The notes under the pieces: generated by a model
The model's input: only the letters and a program-made list of their open reading frames with translations
Told to the model about the DNA's origin: nothing
The model's database searches: none
In this document: positions 32,790 to 39,996 of the stretch, piece by piece
Layout of the letters: each line of letters starts with the position of its first letter
Numbering within the stretch: the stretch's first letter is position 1
IMG/VR virus record: IMGVR_UViG_3300007734_000697
Span: 1-44,731 of that record
Source of the DNA: a virus
DNA length: 44,731 nt
Direction: 5' to 3' (one strand)
Made by a program: the position numbers and the translations under genes

Positions 32790-33781
32790 TGTTTCTCCTC
32801 TAATAAAAATTCATTGTTTATTACTTTGAAAGAATTATGGGGATCGATTATTGATCTAAATACTAGTCCTTCCCGCTTTGTAGGACACAGCTTACTATCA
32901 CCGATTGCCATTTCCAAAAGATCGGATAATTCTAGCTCTTGTCTCATAATGCTAGTCGCTATTCTGAATATGGGGACTGTCTCTAATTGTAAGATCTCTA
33001 TTAAATCATTGAATTCTCCTACAGATAAATAGCTTCCATCCGTAATAGAATAGGCATTAAAGAATAAGACTTTGTGGCCCTTTATATTGTATTTGTTTCC
33101 CTGAATTCCTTCGCCAATTAATTCGCCTTGAATAGCTATATTTTTGCCTAAATTTCTCAGTTTCTCCTCTATCTTAAGTTCTTTAGCAACTTTCCAAAAT
33201 GTATTTCCTTCACTTTCCAATAGCTCCATATTCCTGGAGCAAACCCCAAATGTATCATCGTTCAAATAGAATGTAGCACTTGATCCATCCAGCTTTTCAG
33301 TGACAAAATATAATTGCATTTTATCGATTTTATCGTAAATATTTTGTATTCTTTCTTCATCCGTTTTTGGTATAAAAGATGGGAAATTCCCTTTTTGTAT
33401 ACCGGATAAACATGCTGGGATAGGAGGATCGTATTTAAGGACGCCTAAAATATCGGTTACATCTTCCCCTTCTGGCAGATGCGATAGACAGTCTACGGGT
33501 AAAAGTAGTCCCTGGCTTAATTTACCACGCAATCTAATGGTTTTTAGTCTGAATCCTTCTAAATCTCCCATTTTCTTATAGGATGACTTTCTAAGAAATT
33601 CAAATTTAGGGTGAATAGGTAAAAAAGAGTCTATTTCAAAGTAAATAGCTAAGTCGTTAATTTTAAATTCTCCTTTTTTAACCACGACTTGCCAGTCATT
33701 TATATGGGCTAATTCGATAGAATCTGCTCCATAAATTGGAACGATATTTTTAACTCTTTGAATGCTTGCTAATTTTCTCAT
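32786..33781 (-). CDS. RNA ligase, DRB0094 (Rnl5-like) family
   Basis: 331 residues. The first ~110 form the N-terminal OB-like domain (MRKLASIQRVKNIVPI, GADSIELAHINDWQVVVKKG, LAIYFEIDSFLP). The ligase core follows: nucleotidyl-accepting Lys163 in KLDG (163-166), GVCSRN near 184, a GEL block with Glu as motif III-like, EGLVFRS as motif IV and FKVIN as motif V. Such enzymes seal broken RNA, in phages often tRNAs cut by host defence. A phage tRNA gene is 3 kb away. Confidence 0.85.
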   Translation of the reverse strand: MRKLASIQRVKNIVPIYGADSIELAHINDWQVVVKKGEFKINDLAIYFEIDSFLPIHPKFEFLRKSSYKKMGDLEGFRLKTIRLRGKLSQGLLLPVDCLSHLPEGEDVTDILGVLKYDPPIPACLSGIQKGNFPSFIPKTDEERIQNIYDKIDKMQLYFVTEKLDGSSATFYLNDDTFGVCSRNMELLESEGNTFWKVAKELKIEEKLRNLGKNIAIQGELIGEGIQGNKYNIKGHKVLFFNAYSITDGSYLSVGEFNDLIEILQLETVPIFRIATSIMRQELELSDLLEMAIGDSKLCPTKREGLVFRSIIDPHNSFKVINNEFLLEEKQ

Positions 33782-33783
33782 AA

Positions 33784-33909
33784 TTAATTCCTACTAAAAT
33801 AATATTGTATAATACAGTCATTCAAAATCATATCGAGTCTAAGGCGATGGTTAACTGTTGGCCCATCGTATGATTCTAGTTTCATTAGTATTTTATTTGT
33901 TAGGTTCAT
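33784..33909 (-). CDS. Hypothetical protein, 41 aa
   Basis: AAAAGGAAAAATCA precedes ATG 33909, which overlaps the phosphoesterase stub's stop by ATGA. Small soluble protein with basic centre (VNHRLRLDMIL). Not recognised. Confidence 0.55.
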   Translation of the reverse strand: MNLTNKILMKLESYDGPTVNHRLRLDMILNDCIIQYYFSRN

Positions 33910-33986
33910 TGATTTTTCCTTTTGTGCTCACCTAAAGAAAGGAGCGTAGAGTGTCCAAAATGGGTGTCTGAGATTACGTATATCAT
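33906..33986 (-). pseudogene. Metallophosphoesterase N-terminal stub, 26 aa
   Basis: The frame begins MIYVISDTHFGHSTLLSLG, the first metal motif (D-x-H) of calcineurin-like phosphoesterases common in phages, then stops after 26 residues where about 170 are usual. ATGA coupling exists at both ends. Most likely the remnant of an internal deletion. Confidence 0.6.
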
Positions 33987-34156
33987 GATTTATCCCTCTC
34001 TATTATTTCAATGTCTCCACCACACCGGTAAATATCTCCCCATCTGCATTGATCCAAGAAGCTTTTACCGCACTTGCACCTAACAAAAGGGTCTTTTCTT
34101 TCGCTTATTAAAATATCATTGCAGCTTTTACACTTTGCTTTTATTACTCTATTCAT
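33983..34156 (-). CDS. DUF7695-like zinc protein, 57 aa
   Basis: Begins KAKCKSCNDILIS and continues FVRCKCGKSFLD, with GGDIEIIER near the end; this matches a short phage family (KCKxCGDII...FVxCKCGxIxVDGG). Four Cys make a zinc site. The family has no established role. Confidence 0.7.
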   Translation of the reverse strand: MNRVIKAKCKSCNDILISERKDPFVRCKCGKSFLDQCRWGDIYRCGGDIEIIERDKS

Positions 34157-34328
34157 TTTTATTTTCCTTTTTCTCTAAATTTAACCAAATAAATCGATTT
34201 TGAAGAAATCCACATTTTTTGCATTCAAATGTCTCAGATTTTTTACAGCCCCAGCTTATGTAGGCAGGAGTTAGCGGGTTATCTGCAATTTTAATCCATT
34301 TATGTTTACATTCTGTTTCATTTTTCAT
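34149..34328 (-). CDS. Zinc-binding small protein, 59 aa
   Basis: Start at ATG 34328, coupled to the YopX-type gene by ATGA and behind GGGAGCGGC. Contains CKHKW, CKK and CKKCG, so one zinc site is likely. Lys-rich tail. Function unknown. Confidence 0.65.
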   Translation of the reverse strand: MKNETECKHKWIKIADNPLTPAYISWGCKKSETFECKKCGFLQNRFIWLNLEKKENKNE

Positions 34329-34771
34329 GATAGCCGCTCCCAAGAGCCATCGTCGTTGAATTTAACTTCGTCGAAGACTTCGATATTTTTTAGGTAGTCT
34401 GCATCTAAATAGGCTGCCTGTATATCCTCGATTTTGACGGGAAACCATCTTCCTCTCTCATTTAGGTACGATTTTTCAAACGATGCGGATTTTGACCACC
34501 AAAAAATTCTATATAAATTTCCATCGCATTCAAAATACTGTCCCTCAAAAATCCAATTGCCGTTTTTGTCTCCTAGGCCTGTGCAGCGTTGGAGGGTATC
34601 GGGGTCGACAGAATGATGAAAACCCTCTCTATCAATAATAAAATCTACTTGTTGTGGTGAATAATGGGGAGGTATATCATAACCAGTTTCAGTATCCAAA
34701 AGCCTTGTTTTTAGATAATACCCCTCAACCCACTCCCCATTGCGTCTTGCTCGTGCTAGGTGGTAGCTCAT
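34325..34771 (-). CDS. YopX-family protein, 148 aa
   Basis: Has the YopX layout: ARARRNGEWVEGYYL near the start, then LQRCTGLGDKNGNWIFEGQYF (Q-TGLxDKNGxxIxEGD in the family) and a C-terminal beta domain. G+C is somewhat higher than in its neighbours. YopX proteins are common in phage early regions; their activity is unknown. A second member lies at 38375. Confidence 0.8.
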   Translation of the reverse strand: MSYHLARARRNGEWVEGYYLKTRLLDTETGYDIPPHYSPQQVDFIIDREGFHHSVDPDTLQRCTGLGDKNGNWIFEGQYFECDGNLYRIFWWSKSASFEKSYLNERGRWFPVKIEDIQAAYLDADYLKNIEVFDEVKFNDDGSWERLS

Positions 34772-34956
34772 GAATCTGACCTACGTAAATCAAAATGAAC
34801 TATCTCTCCTGTTATAAATGATTTGACCGCCGCAAGGCCTATTAAGCACCCCTCTGCGTGAATTTGGTTTGATCTATTGGTAGTTTTGTACCAAATATTT
34901 TCCGCTTTTTTTATTTCCTTCTCCGTGTACGATAAGATTTCCGTAACAGTTTTCAT
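34768..34956 (-). CDS. Hypothetical protein, 62 aa
   Basis: ATG 34956 (MKTVTEILSYTEKEIKKAE) was preferred to a start 27 codons upstream, because GAGGT precedes it and it is coupled by ATGA to the gene above. Helical small protein. Unrecognised. Confidence 0.6.
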   Translation of the reverse strand: MKTVTEILSYTEKEIKKAENIWYKTTNRSNQIHAEGCLIGLAAVKSFITGEIVHFDLRRSDS

Positions 34957-35165
34957 ACCTCTTTTACCTTCAAAAGTGCCATGATTTTGTTGTAGGTTTT
35001 GTCTCGTTCTGTAGGATCCGGGAATTCCCAGGCCCACGCATTGTCTTCTCCAAAACCAAATTGGATTTGAAATGCCCCCATGTTTTCTGATTTATAAATA
35101 GAAACTATTTTTTCTAAATTAATAGTCGTGTTCTGGTTATTATTTTTATGATTGCAAATCCACAT
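34953..35165 (-). CDS. Hypothetical protein, 70 aa
   Basis: TAGTGAGGAATAACC before ATG 35165. Asn-rich start, then a beta-rich stretch with AWAWEFPDPTERDKTY. Possibly PH-like or a small alpha/beta domain; no family recognised. Confidence 0.6.
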   Translation of the reverse strand: MWICNHKNNNQNTTINLEKIVSIYKSENMGAFQIQFGFGEDNAWAWEFPDPTERDKTYNKIMALLKVKEV

Positions 35166-35167
35166 GG

Positions 35168-35533
35168 TTATTCCTCACTAGATCCGTCTGTATACGAAAA
35201 CGACCGATAAGTTTTTCTTTCCTGAATCCTTTGAGATGTCGCAATATTTGGCTCATCTGCATCTACAAGACCGGCAGAAAGGGTAAATTTGAATTCTAAT
35301 GCCCCTACGATAGATGAATAATCAGGCAGGACATCCTCGCGTAAATTCGCGCTCTTAGGGCTACGTCTTAATACCCTTTCTATTGGCATTGAGTTCATAA
35401 ATTCAAATTCATTAAAATTTGGATCGATGGAATCCAATTTCTGCTGAGGCCATGCTCCGAAGTCTTTTAAAGCCTGTATTGCTTCGGGGGTGTCGTAAAA
35501 ATCTTTAGTTTGTAGTGCTATTATCTTTTTCAT
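35168..35533 (-). CDS. Hypothetical protein, 121 aa
   Basis: Coupled to the Cys-array gene by ATGA. Soluble acidic protein (KDFYDTPEAIQALKDFGAW), with a Ser-rich end. Not recognised. Confidence 0.65.
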   Translation of the reverse strand: MKKIIALQTKDFYDTPEAIQALKDFGAWPQQKLDSIDPNFNEFEFMNSMPIERVLRRSPKSANLREDVLPDYSSIVGALEFKFTLSAGLVDADEPNIATSQRIQERKTYRSFSYTDGSSEE

Positions 35534-36315
35534 TTTTTTACCTTTTTAAGTGATTTTTCTTCAAGAGCACATCTTTTTATGTCTTCGAATGCGGTTTTAT
35601 TATCTGTGAAAAACTGATTTGGCCAATTAACTCTTATTTGTGAATTTTCTGCATAAATTTTAGCCGCTGCTATAGGCGTAGATAAAATTTTCTCTAGTTT
35701 TTTCCCGTTTTCACCGGCTAAAGTCACCACCCATCCAGCTCTACAATGCGTAGTCTCGCATTTGTGCCAGTCTGACATATCGAGTGCCCCTTCAATTGAT
35801 ACTGCTTCATATACTTTTTGATGAATATTTTTTATTTTAGGTATTTTTATTTCCTTTGCTTTGACACTGAGATTACTCAAACCATTGCAATTACCACAAT
35901 TACTCAAACCATTGCAATTACCGCAATAGCTGCAATTACTACAATTTCTACAATTACTTAAACCATTACAATCATTGCAACCCCTACAATCCCTGCATTC
36001 CCTGCAATAGCTGGAATCATAGCAATCACTGCAATTACTGCAATTACTTAAACCATTGCAGGCATTGCAGGCATAGCAAGTACTGCAATGCCTGCAATCA
36101 CTGCAAGCATAGCAATCATTGCAACCCTAGCAATCCTAGCAATCCCTGCATTCCCTGCAATGCCTGCAAGCATAGCAATCCCAGCAGCCCTTATTTGTTG
36201 TATTCATTTCTTCAAAATTAGGGTGATTTTTTGCGAATGCCTCACTTACTCCATTCTCTTCATCTTCTTCTCTTTCGATGAATTCGAAATAATTTTTATA
36301 TATTTTTGTTTTCAT
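35530..36315 (-). pseudogene. Cys-every-third-residue array protein with two in-frame amber codons
   Basis: ATG 36315 follows AAAGGAATCTAAATA and lies 3 bases after the upstream stop. Codons 1-43 form a charged head (MKTKIYKNYFEFIEREEDEE). Codons 44-143 are 34 slots of C-x-y with Cys in 30 and Leu or Ser in four. Codons 144-261 form the domain with MSDWHKCETTHCRAGWVVTL. TAG occurs at codons 60 and 63 (36136-36138, 36127-36129). Without readthrough only a 59-residue head is made; a TTG at 35907 could restart the C-terminal part (125 aa). TAG is a normal stop elsewhere here. Confidence 0.7.
35887..36186. repeat. 9-bp coding repeat array (Cys-x-y)
   Basis: About 34 units of nine bases, each TGC or TGT plus two variable codons, in the same frame over 300 bases. 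Unlike the other two coding arrays it also varies at silent positions (TGC/TGT). A secondary motif NGLSNC recurs three times. Confidence 0.85.
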
Positions 36316-36318
36316 TAT

Positions 36319-37026
36319 TTAGATTCCTTTTTTTTCTAATTCCAATTTGGATTTTTTGTCTTTTTCAATTATTTTGAACCAGTCAAAAACTAATAGGGCG
36401 GCTTTATATGCTAATTCTAGTTGTGCGTAGTTTTTAGAATTAGGATCTAGATTTATTTTGTTTTTATTTTTGAAAAATTTCTTCCAGTCCTCTTTTGATT
36501 TTTCTACGCACCCTATTTTTATATTTCCGGATCTTAAAACTAACACTCTATAGCACGCTCCAAACGAAAATTGCTTCGATCCCACATCCTGGTAGCCACG
36601 CACATCCTGGTTGCCACCCACATCCTGGTAGCCACGCACATCCTGGTAGCCACCCACATACTGGTTGCCACCCACATGCTGGTAGCCACCCACATGCTGG
36701 TAGCCACCCACATCCTGGTAGCCACGCACATCCTGGTAGCCACGCACATCCTGGTTGCCACCCACATCCTGGTAGCCACGCACATGCTGGTAGCCACCCA
36801 CATACTGGTAGCCACGCACATCCTGGTAGCCACCCACATACTGGTAGCCACGCACATACTGGTAGCCACGCACATCCTGGTTGCCACCCACAATGATTGA
36901 AAATTCAGAGTAAATTTCTTCGCAATCCAAATTGCCAGATATTTCTATATCGCATTCAAATATAATTTTGCCATCAAAACTTAAATCCCCTTCTATCTTT
37001 TTATCTTTTATTCTTAATTCCTTCAT
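36319..37026 (-). CDS. Hexapeptide-array beta-solenoid protein, 235 aa
   Basis: AAAAGGAGCATAAAAA precedes the ATG. The first 47 residues already look like solenoid rungs (IEGDLSFDGKIIFE, ISGNLDCEEI). Then come 17 units of G-[NY]-Q-[DYH]-V-[RG] and a non-repeat tail of 85 residues with charged helices. Each unit could be one strand and turn of a beta-helix like bactofilins or hexapeptide proteins. All variation lies at three positions and changes the residue. The role is unknown; a binding surface or polymer is plausible. Confidence 0.75.
   Translation of the reverse strand: MKELRIKDKKIEGDLSFDGKIIFECDIEISGNLDCEEIYSEFSIIVGGNQDVRGYQYVRGYQYVGGYQDVRGYQYVGGYQHVRGYQDVGGNQDVRGYQDVRGYQDVGGYQHVGGYQHVGGNQYVGGYQDVRGYQDVGGNQDVRGYQDVGSKQFSFGACYRVLVLRSGNIKIGCVEKSKEDWKKFFKNKNKINLDPNSKNYAQLELAYKAALLVFDWFKIIEKDKKSKLELEKKGI
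36580..36885. repeat. 18-bp coding tandem array, 17 units
   Basis: Seventeen perfect-length 18-bp units. On the coding strand each is GGC-(A/T)AC-CAG-(G/T/C)AT-GTG-(C/G)GT; no other base varies. The repeat has no stop in five or more frames, which produces long false frames on both strands. Confidence 0.92.
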
Positions 37027-37029
37027 TTT

Positions 37030-37146
37030 TTATGCTCCTTTTTTAAATACGGTTGCGCATTGCACGGGTTGATTTTTTAATACTTCTTTCATTATTTTTT
37101 TGAGGGCTATTTTGGACGGTGATTTTAATGAAATTATTTTAAACAA
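37030..37146 (-). CDS. Small basic protein, 38 aa (uncertain start)
   Basis: A frame from TTG 37146, overlapping the previous gene's end, encodes LFKIISLKSPSKIALKKI and ends in FKKGA; ATG 37092 is an alternative giving 20 residues. Neither has a strong ribosome site. It fills the gap before the hexapeptide gene. Confidence 0.35.
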   Translation of the reverse strand: MFKIISLKSPSKIALKKIMKEVLKNQPVQCATVFKKGA

Positions 37147-37432
37147 TGAAATTTCCTTTAGGTCTTCTGAAAGTTTTAGTGGGGGAAAATAACGGATCAT
37201 GAAATTTCTCTAAAACAAAACCATTGTATTCAAAGCAATCTGTGCACATTCCATCATATTTTTTTAGGCACTCATAGCAAATAAACTTCTCGTTATTTTT
37301 ACATTCCTTGCAACTGGTGTGGCCTTGGTATGGATAAAAGTTAAATTCTTCATGACATGATCGACATGTATCTGATATCGGTTCTGGGTACGGTATATTA
37401 TAATAGTGGGCATATCCAACATCAATATTCAT
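37139..37432 (-). CDS. Multi-zinc-finger protein, 97 aa
   Basis: Four Cys pairs: CRSC near 23, CKEC near 41, CYEC near 52 and CTDC near 63, spaced like a treble RING-type or two zinc ribbons. The start is coupled by ATGA to the preceding gene. Protein- or DNA-binding is likely, target unknown. Confidence 0.7.
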   Translation of the reverse strand: MNIDVGYAHYYNIPYPEPISDTCRSCHEEFNFYPYQGHTSCKECKNNEKFICYECLKKYDGMCTDCFEYNGFVLEKFHDPLFSPTKTFRRPKGNFIV

Positions 37433-37602
37433 AACTCCATCTCCTCTAGTTTTTTAATATGATCTAATACAATTCTTGATTTTTGTAACTTTTCCTTAAT
37501 TTTTCGATGTCTTTTTTCCCACCAGAATTCACCTTGAAATTCTGGTGATTGATCCCTAAGTACATTTTCCGTGGCTTTGGTTTCCTGGCCAAAGACTATC
37601 AT
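37429..37602 (-). CDS. Hypothetical helical protein, 57 aa
   Basis: GAAAGGAGGATAATTT before ATG 37602 and ATGA coupling on both sides. Charged helical C-terminal half (RHRKIKEKLQKSRIVLDHIK). Not recognised. Confidence 0.65.
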   Translation of the reverse strand: MIVFGQETKATENVLRDQSPEFQGEFWWEKRHRKIKEKLQKSRIVLDHIKKLEEMEL

Positions 37603-37826
37603 AAATTATCCTCCTTTCTGGGGATTGCATCTTGTAATTCTTTTATCATACAAAGGCCCTTTGTTTTTGCTGTTGATTCGTATGAAAAAACGTCAACGTC
37701 CCTAAACATATCGCGGCCAACCCATTCAACAACTGTTCTAAATTTATCTTCAACCTGTTCGACGTAGACTATAAAATTTTCTTTGACAGTTCCGTATTTA
37801 AACTCAATCTCAATGTGCTTTTCCAT
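37599..37826 (-). CDS. Hypothetical protein, 75 aa
   Basis: GGGAGAAAAATA before ATG 37826. Small beta-then-helix protein (KHIEIEFKYGTVKENFIVYV). Not recognised. Confidence 0.65.
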   Translation of the reverse strand: MEKHIEIEFKYGTVKENFIVYVEQVEDKFRTVVEWVGRDMFRDVDVFSYESTAKTKGLCMIKELQDAIPRKEDNL

Positions 37827-37915
37827 TATTTTTCTCCCTTATTGTTATTAAAAATTGAAAGGGCGAGCATTAATATCAATATGGATATATAAAATAATAT
37901 TTCATTTTTTGTCAT
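37826..37915 (-). CDS. Tiny membrane protein, 29 aa
   Basis: GAGGAGATTGAA precedes ATG 37915. One hydrophobic helix (ILFYISILILMLALSIF) and a short polar tail. It ends on TAATG with the next gene. First gene behind the promoter at 37979-38008. Confidence 0.6.
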   Translation of the reverse strand: MTKNEILFYISILILMLALSIFNNNKGEK

Positions 37916-37978
37916 TTCAATCTCCTCAGTCTATTTTTCTCTCAAATCTACATCATCCCTGTGTGATTTGATAATCGT

Positions 37979-38008
37979 ATTATATAGCATCATGGGTATA
38001 TATGTCAA
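37979..38008 (-). promoter_or_regulatory. Leftward consensus promoter
   Basis: Read leftward: TTGACA (38008-38003), an 18-bp spacer and TATAAT (37984-37979), perfect matches to both sigma70 boxes. The -35 overlaps the end of the gene at 38005, so it is an internal promoter of the leftward operon, giving extra expression of the genes that follow, including the repeat arrays. Confidence 0.75.
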
Positions 38009-38187
38009 GGATTAAATTCTTTTGATGTTAGGTGATACTGTTGGCAGATGTGACATTTATATACTCTTTTTTCGTTGCGACGATGACCATGGTTGGTATG
38101 TCTCAGATATTTAGATGTGAAATGTGCTCTCGCGAGAGCGATTTTGGCATCCAATTCAGTTAGAAAACTTCTTTTTTTGCATGGCAT
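38005..38187 (-). CDS. Basic zinc-binding protein, 60 aa
   Basis: Begins MPCKKRSFLTELDAKIALA and ends VYKCHICQQYHLTSK; this is a recurrent short phage/bacterial protein (PCxKxxYxTexdAxxAl...YxCpxCxxWHLTSK). The CxxC with following HLTS is a zinc-ribbon end. Function not established. Confidence 0.7.
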   Translation of the reverse strand: MPCKKRSFLTELDAKIALARAHFTSKYLRHTNHGHRRNEKRVYKCHICQQYHLTSKEFNP

Positions 38188-38378
38188 TAGTAATAAATTC
38201 CTTTGTAAAGCCAGTAAAATTTACCATTTAAAAAAACAATTTCAACGCCCCTCCTCTTGATCCATAGACGCAGAGATGCTCTGTCTTTACCCATTTTTTT
38301 TGCGGATTTTGATACTCCGTCATGTTTTTTTGATTCAAGAACTTTTAAAAGTTCTTCTTCGTTTTTTATTAGGTTCAT
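38187..38378 (-). CDS. HTH-like small protein, 63 aa
   Basis: GGAGGCCAGAA before ATG 38378. Residues about 20-50 (DGVSKSAKKMGKDRASLRLW) look like a helix-turn-helix as in resolvase-type or MerR-like tails. Could be a small DNA-binding regulator. Confidence 0.6.
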   Translation of the reverse strand: MNLIKNEEELLKVLESKKHDGVSKSAKKMGKDRASLRLWIKRRGVEIVFLNGKFYWLYKGIYY

Positions 38379-38785
38379 TTCTGGCCTCCTTTATTCTCCA
38401 ATATTTCCGGATTTTCGAATATATTTCCGATTATTTCCATATGATTTTTTTCTATAAGATGAAGTGGAATATCTTGATGGCATTGAGGAAGCTCTAGCCA
38501 AAATGCCCCATCATAAAAAGATACTTCTCCTATAAATCCATCATTTGTTTTTATTATATCGGACTCAAAAATTTCATTATCGTTTTTATCTAAAATCTCA
38601 GTATATTGCATCGTAAAATATATATCGGGTGAATTCCTGACTTGACTGATCGTGATATAATTGTTCACTTTTCGTTCTTTTTCAAAGAAAATTTCGTAGT
38701 CATACATATTAAAAGTCTTGGACATTCCAAGACTTGGTCCCTCTTCCTCATCAATATCAAATACTCTGAATTTAATTTCTCTCAT
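38375..38785 (-). CDS. YopX-family protein, 136 aa
   Basis: Classical YopX: MREIKFRVFD at the start, MQYTEILDKNDNEIFESDII in the middle, and MEIIGNIFENPEIL at the end. ATGA coupled to the next gene. Second paralogue of the family in this genome, closer to the consensus than the one at 34325. Confidence 0.85.
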   Translation of the reverse strand: MREIKFRVFDIDEEEGPSLGMSKTFNMYDYEIFFEKERKVNNYITISQVRNSPDIYFTMQYTEILDKNDNEIFESDIIKTNDGFIGEVSFYDGAFWLELPQCHQDIPLHLIEKNHMEIIGNIFENPEILENKGGQK

Positions 38786-39111
38786 TAAAATTCTCCTATT
38801 ATTTTATGATTATGTTGTTTGTGCTCAATGGTTTTTAGGCCATTTGATTCAATATTTATTGTGACCATTTCGTTTTTATTGAAACATTCTGATTTTTCTA
38901 TTATCCATCTCTCTAGTTTGGCGTTTTCTACTGTTTTGATTACAGTTGTGCCATTTGATGCGGATTGAGAATCTAGGAAAAATACGGGTTTTTTCACTGT
39001 GGAAATTTCGATTGTGCTGCACAAATTGGAAATGCAGCCTAGAAAAATCAGAATTAAACCCAATAATCCGGTTATATTCAATACCAAATTCCAATTATCC
39101 AATTTATTCAT
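38785..39111 (-). CDS. Membrane-anchored hypothetical protein, 108 aa
   Basis: An N-terminal hydrophobic segment (LVLNITGLLGLILIFLGC) followed by a soluble domain. The Cys after FLG resembles a lipobox, but Phe and Leu at -3 and -2 make it weak, so a plain membrane anchor is as likely. Not recognised. Confidence 0.6.
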   Translation of the reverse strand: MNKLDNWNLVLNITGLLGLILIFLGCISNLCSTIEISTVKKPVFFLDSQSASNGTTVIKTVENAKLERWIIEKSECFNKNEMVTINIESNGLKTIEHKQHNHKIIGEF

Positions 39112-39334
39112 TTTCAGGCTCTAGATATGATTTTAGGAATTTGTACAGTTCAATTATTTCATCGTCGAATAAATTGGCACTGAGACTGAGGTAGACTTTG
39201 CTATTATCACTCCCAGGTTTTCGAAACCCTCCCTTAAGAACCCCTTTTATTTTGAATGAAAGTTCGCTTTCGATGCTATCTATATTTTTTTTATTTTCTA
39301 TAATTAGGTCTAGTTTAGATATAATATTTTTCAT
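39104..39334 (-). CDS. Hypothetical protein, 76 aa
   Basis: AAAAAGGAGCCAATTAATC before ATG 39334. Mixed alpha/beta small protein. Its end overlaps the next start by 8 bases. Not recognised. Confidence 0.65.
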   Translation of the reverse strand: MKNIISKLDLIIENKKNIDSIESELSFKIKGVLKGGFRKPGSDNSKVYLSLSANLFDDEIIELYKFLKSYLEPENE

Positions 39335-39336
39335 GA

Positions 39337-39498
39337 TTAATTGGCTCCTTTTTTCTTTTTATATAGTTCGATATCGGTTGTCATGCATGCGAATTTTATG
39401 AATTCTGAATGCGCTAGTTCTTGAGCTGATTTTCTGTTTTTTGCCTTGAATTCTAGATTAAAAATGGGCACATTTACTTTTAGAGTGTAGGTATTCAT
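39337..39498 (-). CDS. Hypothetical protein, 53 aa
   Basis: ATG 39498 is coupled by ATGA to the 31-aa gene and follows GAGGAAAACA. Reads MNTYTLKVNVPIFNLEFKAK then SAQELAHSEF, a small strand-helix fold. Not recognised. Confidence 0.55.
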   Translation of the reverse strand: MNTYTLKVNVPIFNLEFKAKNRKSAQELAHSEFIKFACMTTDIELYKKKKGAN

Positions 39499-39590
39499 TT
39501 GTTTTCCTCATTGACTTTTTGATTTAGTTCTTCTTTTAATATTTTTAAAAATTCCTTGAACGATCCCTTAAATTCCATTGATTTAATCAT
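39495..39590 (-). CDS. Small helical peptide, 31 aa
   Basis: AAAAGGAGAAAAAAA before ATG 39590, a very good ribosome site. Charged helix (FKEFLKILKEELNQKV). ATGA coupling to the next gene supports translation. Confidence 0.5.
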   Translation of the reverse strand: MIKSMEFKGSFKEFLKILKEELNQKVNEENK

Positions 39591-39603
39591 TTTTTTTCTC
39601 CTT

Positions 39604-39996
39604 TTATACTATTGAGCATCGAGGGTTTGGATGGTAATTTTCTTCAATTTGATCATTTACTAATCTTTCGATGGTTTTTTTCTCTGGATCTCCAATATTT
39701 AGGTAGGGGATGACAAAATTTTTGTAATTTTCTAGACATGGATCGCTGAAAATTTTGCTTAGAATATCCTTAATTGCGCCCACATTGTTTATTAGAGGTT
39801 CCCCATTTTCCGCTATTTTTGTGATTAGTTCGAATTTGTACCAAAATTTACCATTGATTGTTTCCGAAAAATCCTTGAGATCGGCTAAATAGGTTTTAGG
39901 AAGTTTGGTATTTTTGCCAATTTGGCGATCCATTACATATTTTGGCACGTTAATTTTCTGTTTTGATGGAATCGATATAATTTTTTTCATATTCAT
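39604..39996 (-). CDS. Hypothetical protein, 130 aa
   Basis: ATG 39996 is ATGA-coupled to the gene above; the ATG two codons on (39990) has the better-spaced AAGGA. Basic soluble protein with a Pro/Lys-rich start. Not recognised. Confidence 0.65.
   Translation of the reverse strand: MNMKKIISIPSKQKINVPKYVMDRQIGKNTKLPKTYLADLKDFSETINGKFWYKFELITKIAENGEPLINNVGAIKDILSKIFSDPCLENYKNFVIPYLNIGDPEKKTIERLVNDQIEENYHPNPRCSIV

Noticed and set aside
35530-36315. Genome-wide amber recoding (TAG as sense)
   Set aside because: TAG ends the capsid gene just before the next ribosome site and also ends the genes at 10293, 15931, 19402 and 25671, in each case followed closely by a new start.
36580-36885. CRISPR-like direct repeats
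   Set aside because: Units are contiguous without spacers and stay in one reading frame; no cas genes.
36495-36900. Long frames on both strands over the 18-bp array (Cys/Met/Val or His/Pro repeats)
   Set aside because: An 18-bp unit without stops opens several frames. Only the 36319-37026 minus frame has non-repeat ends, coupling and a ribosome site.
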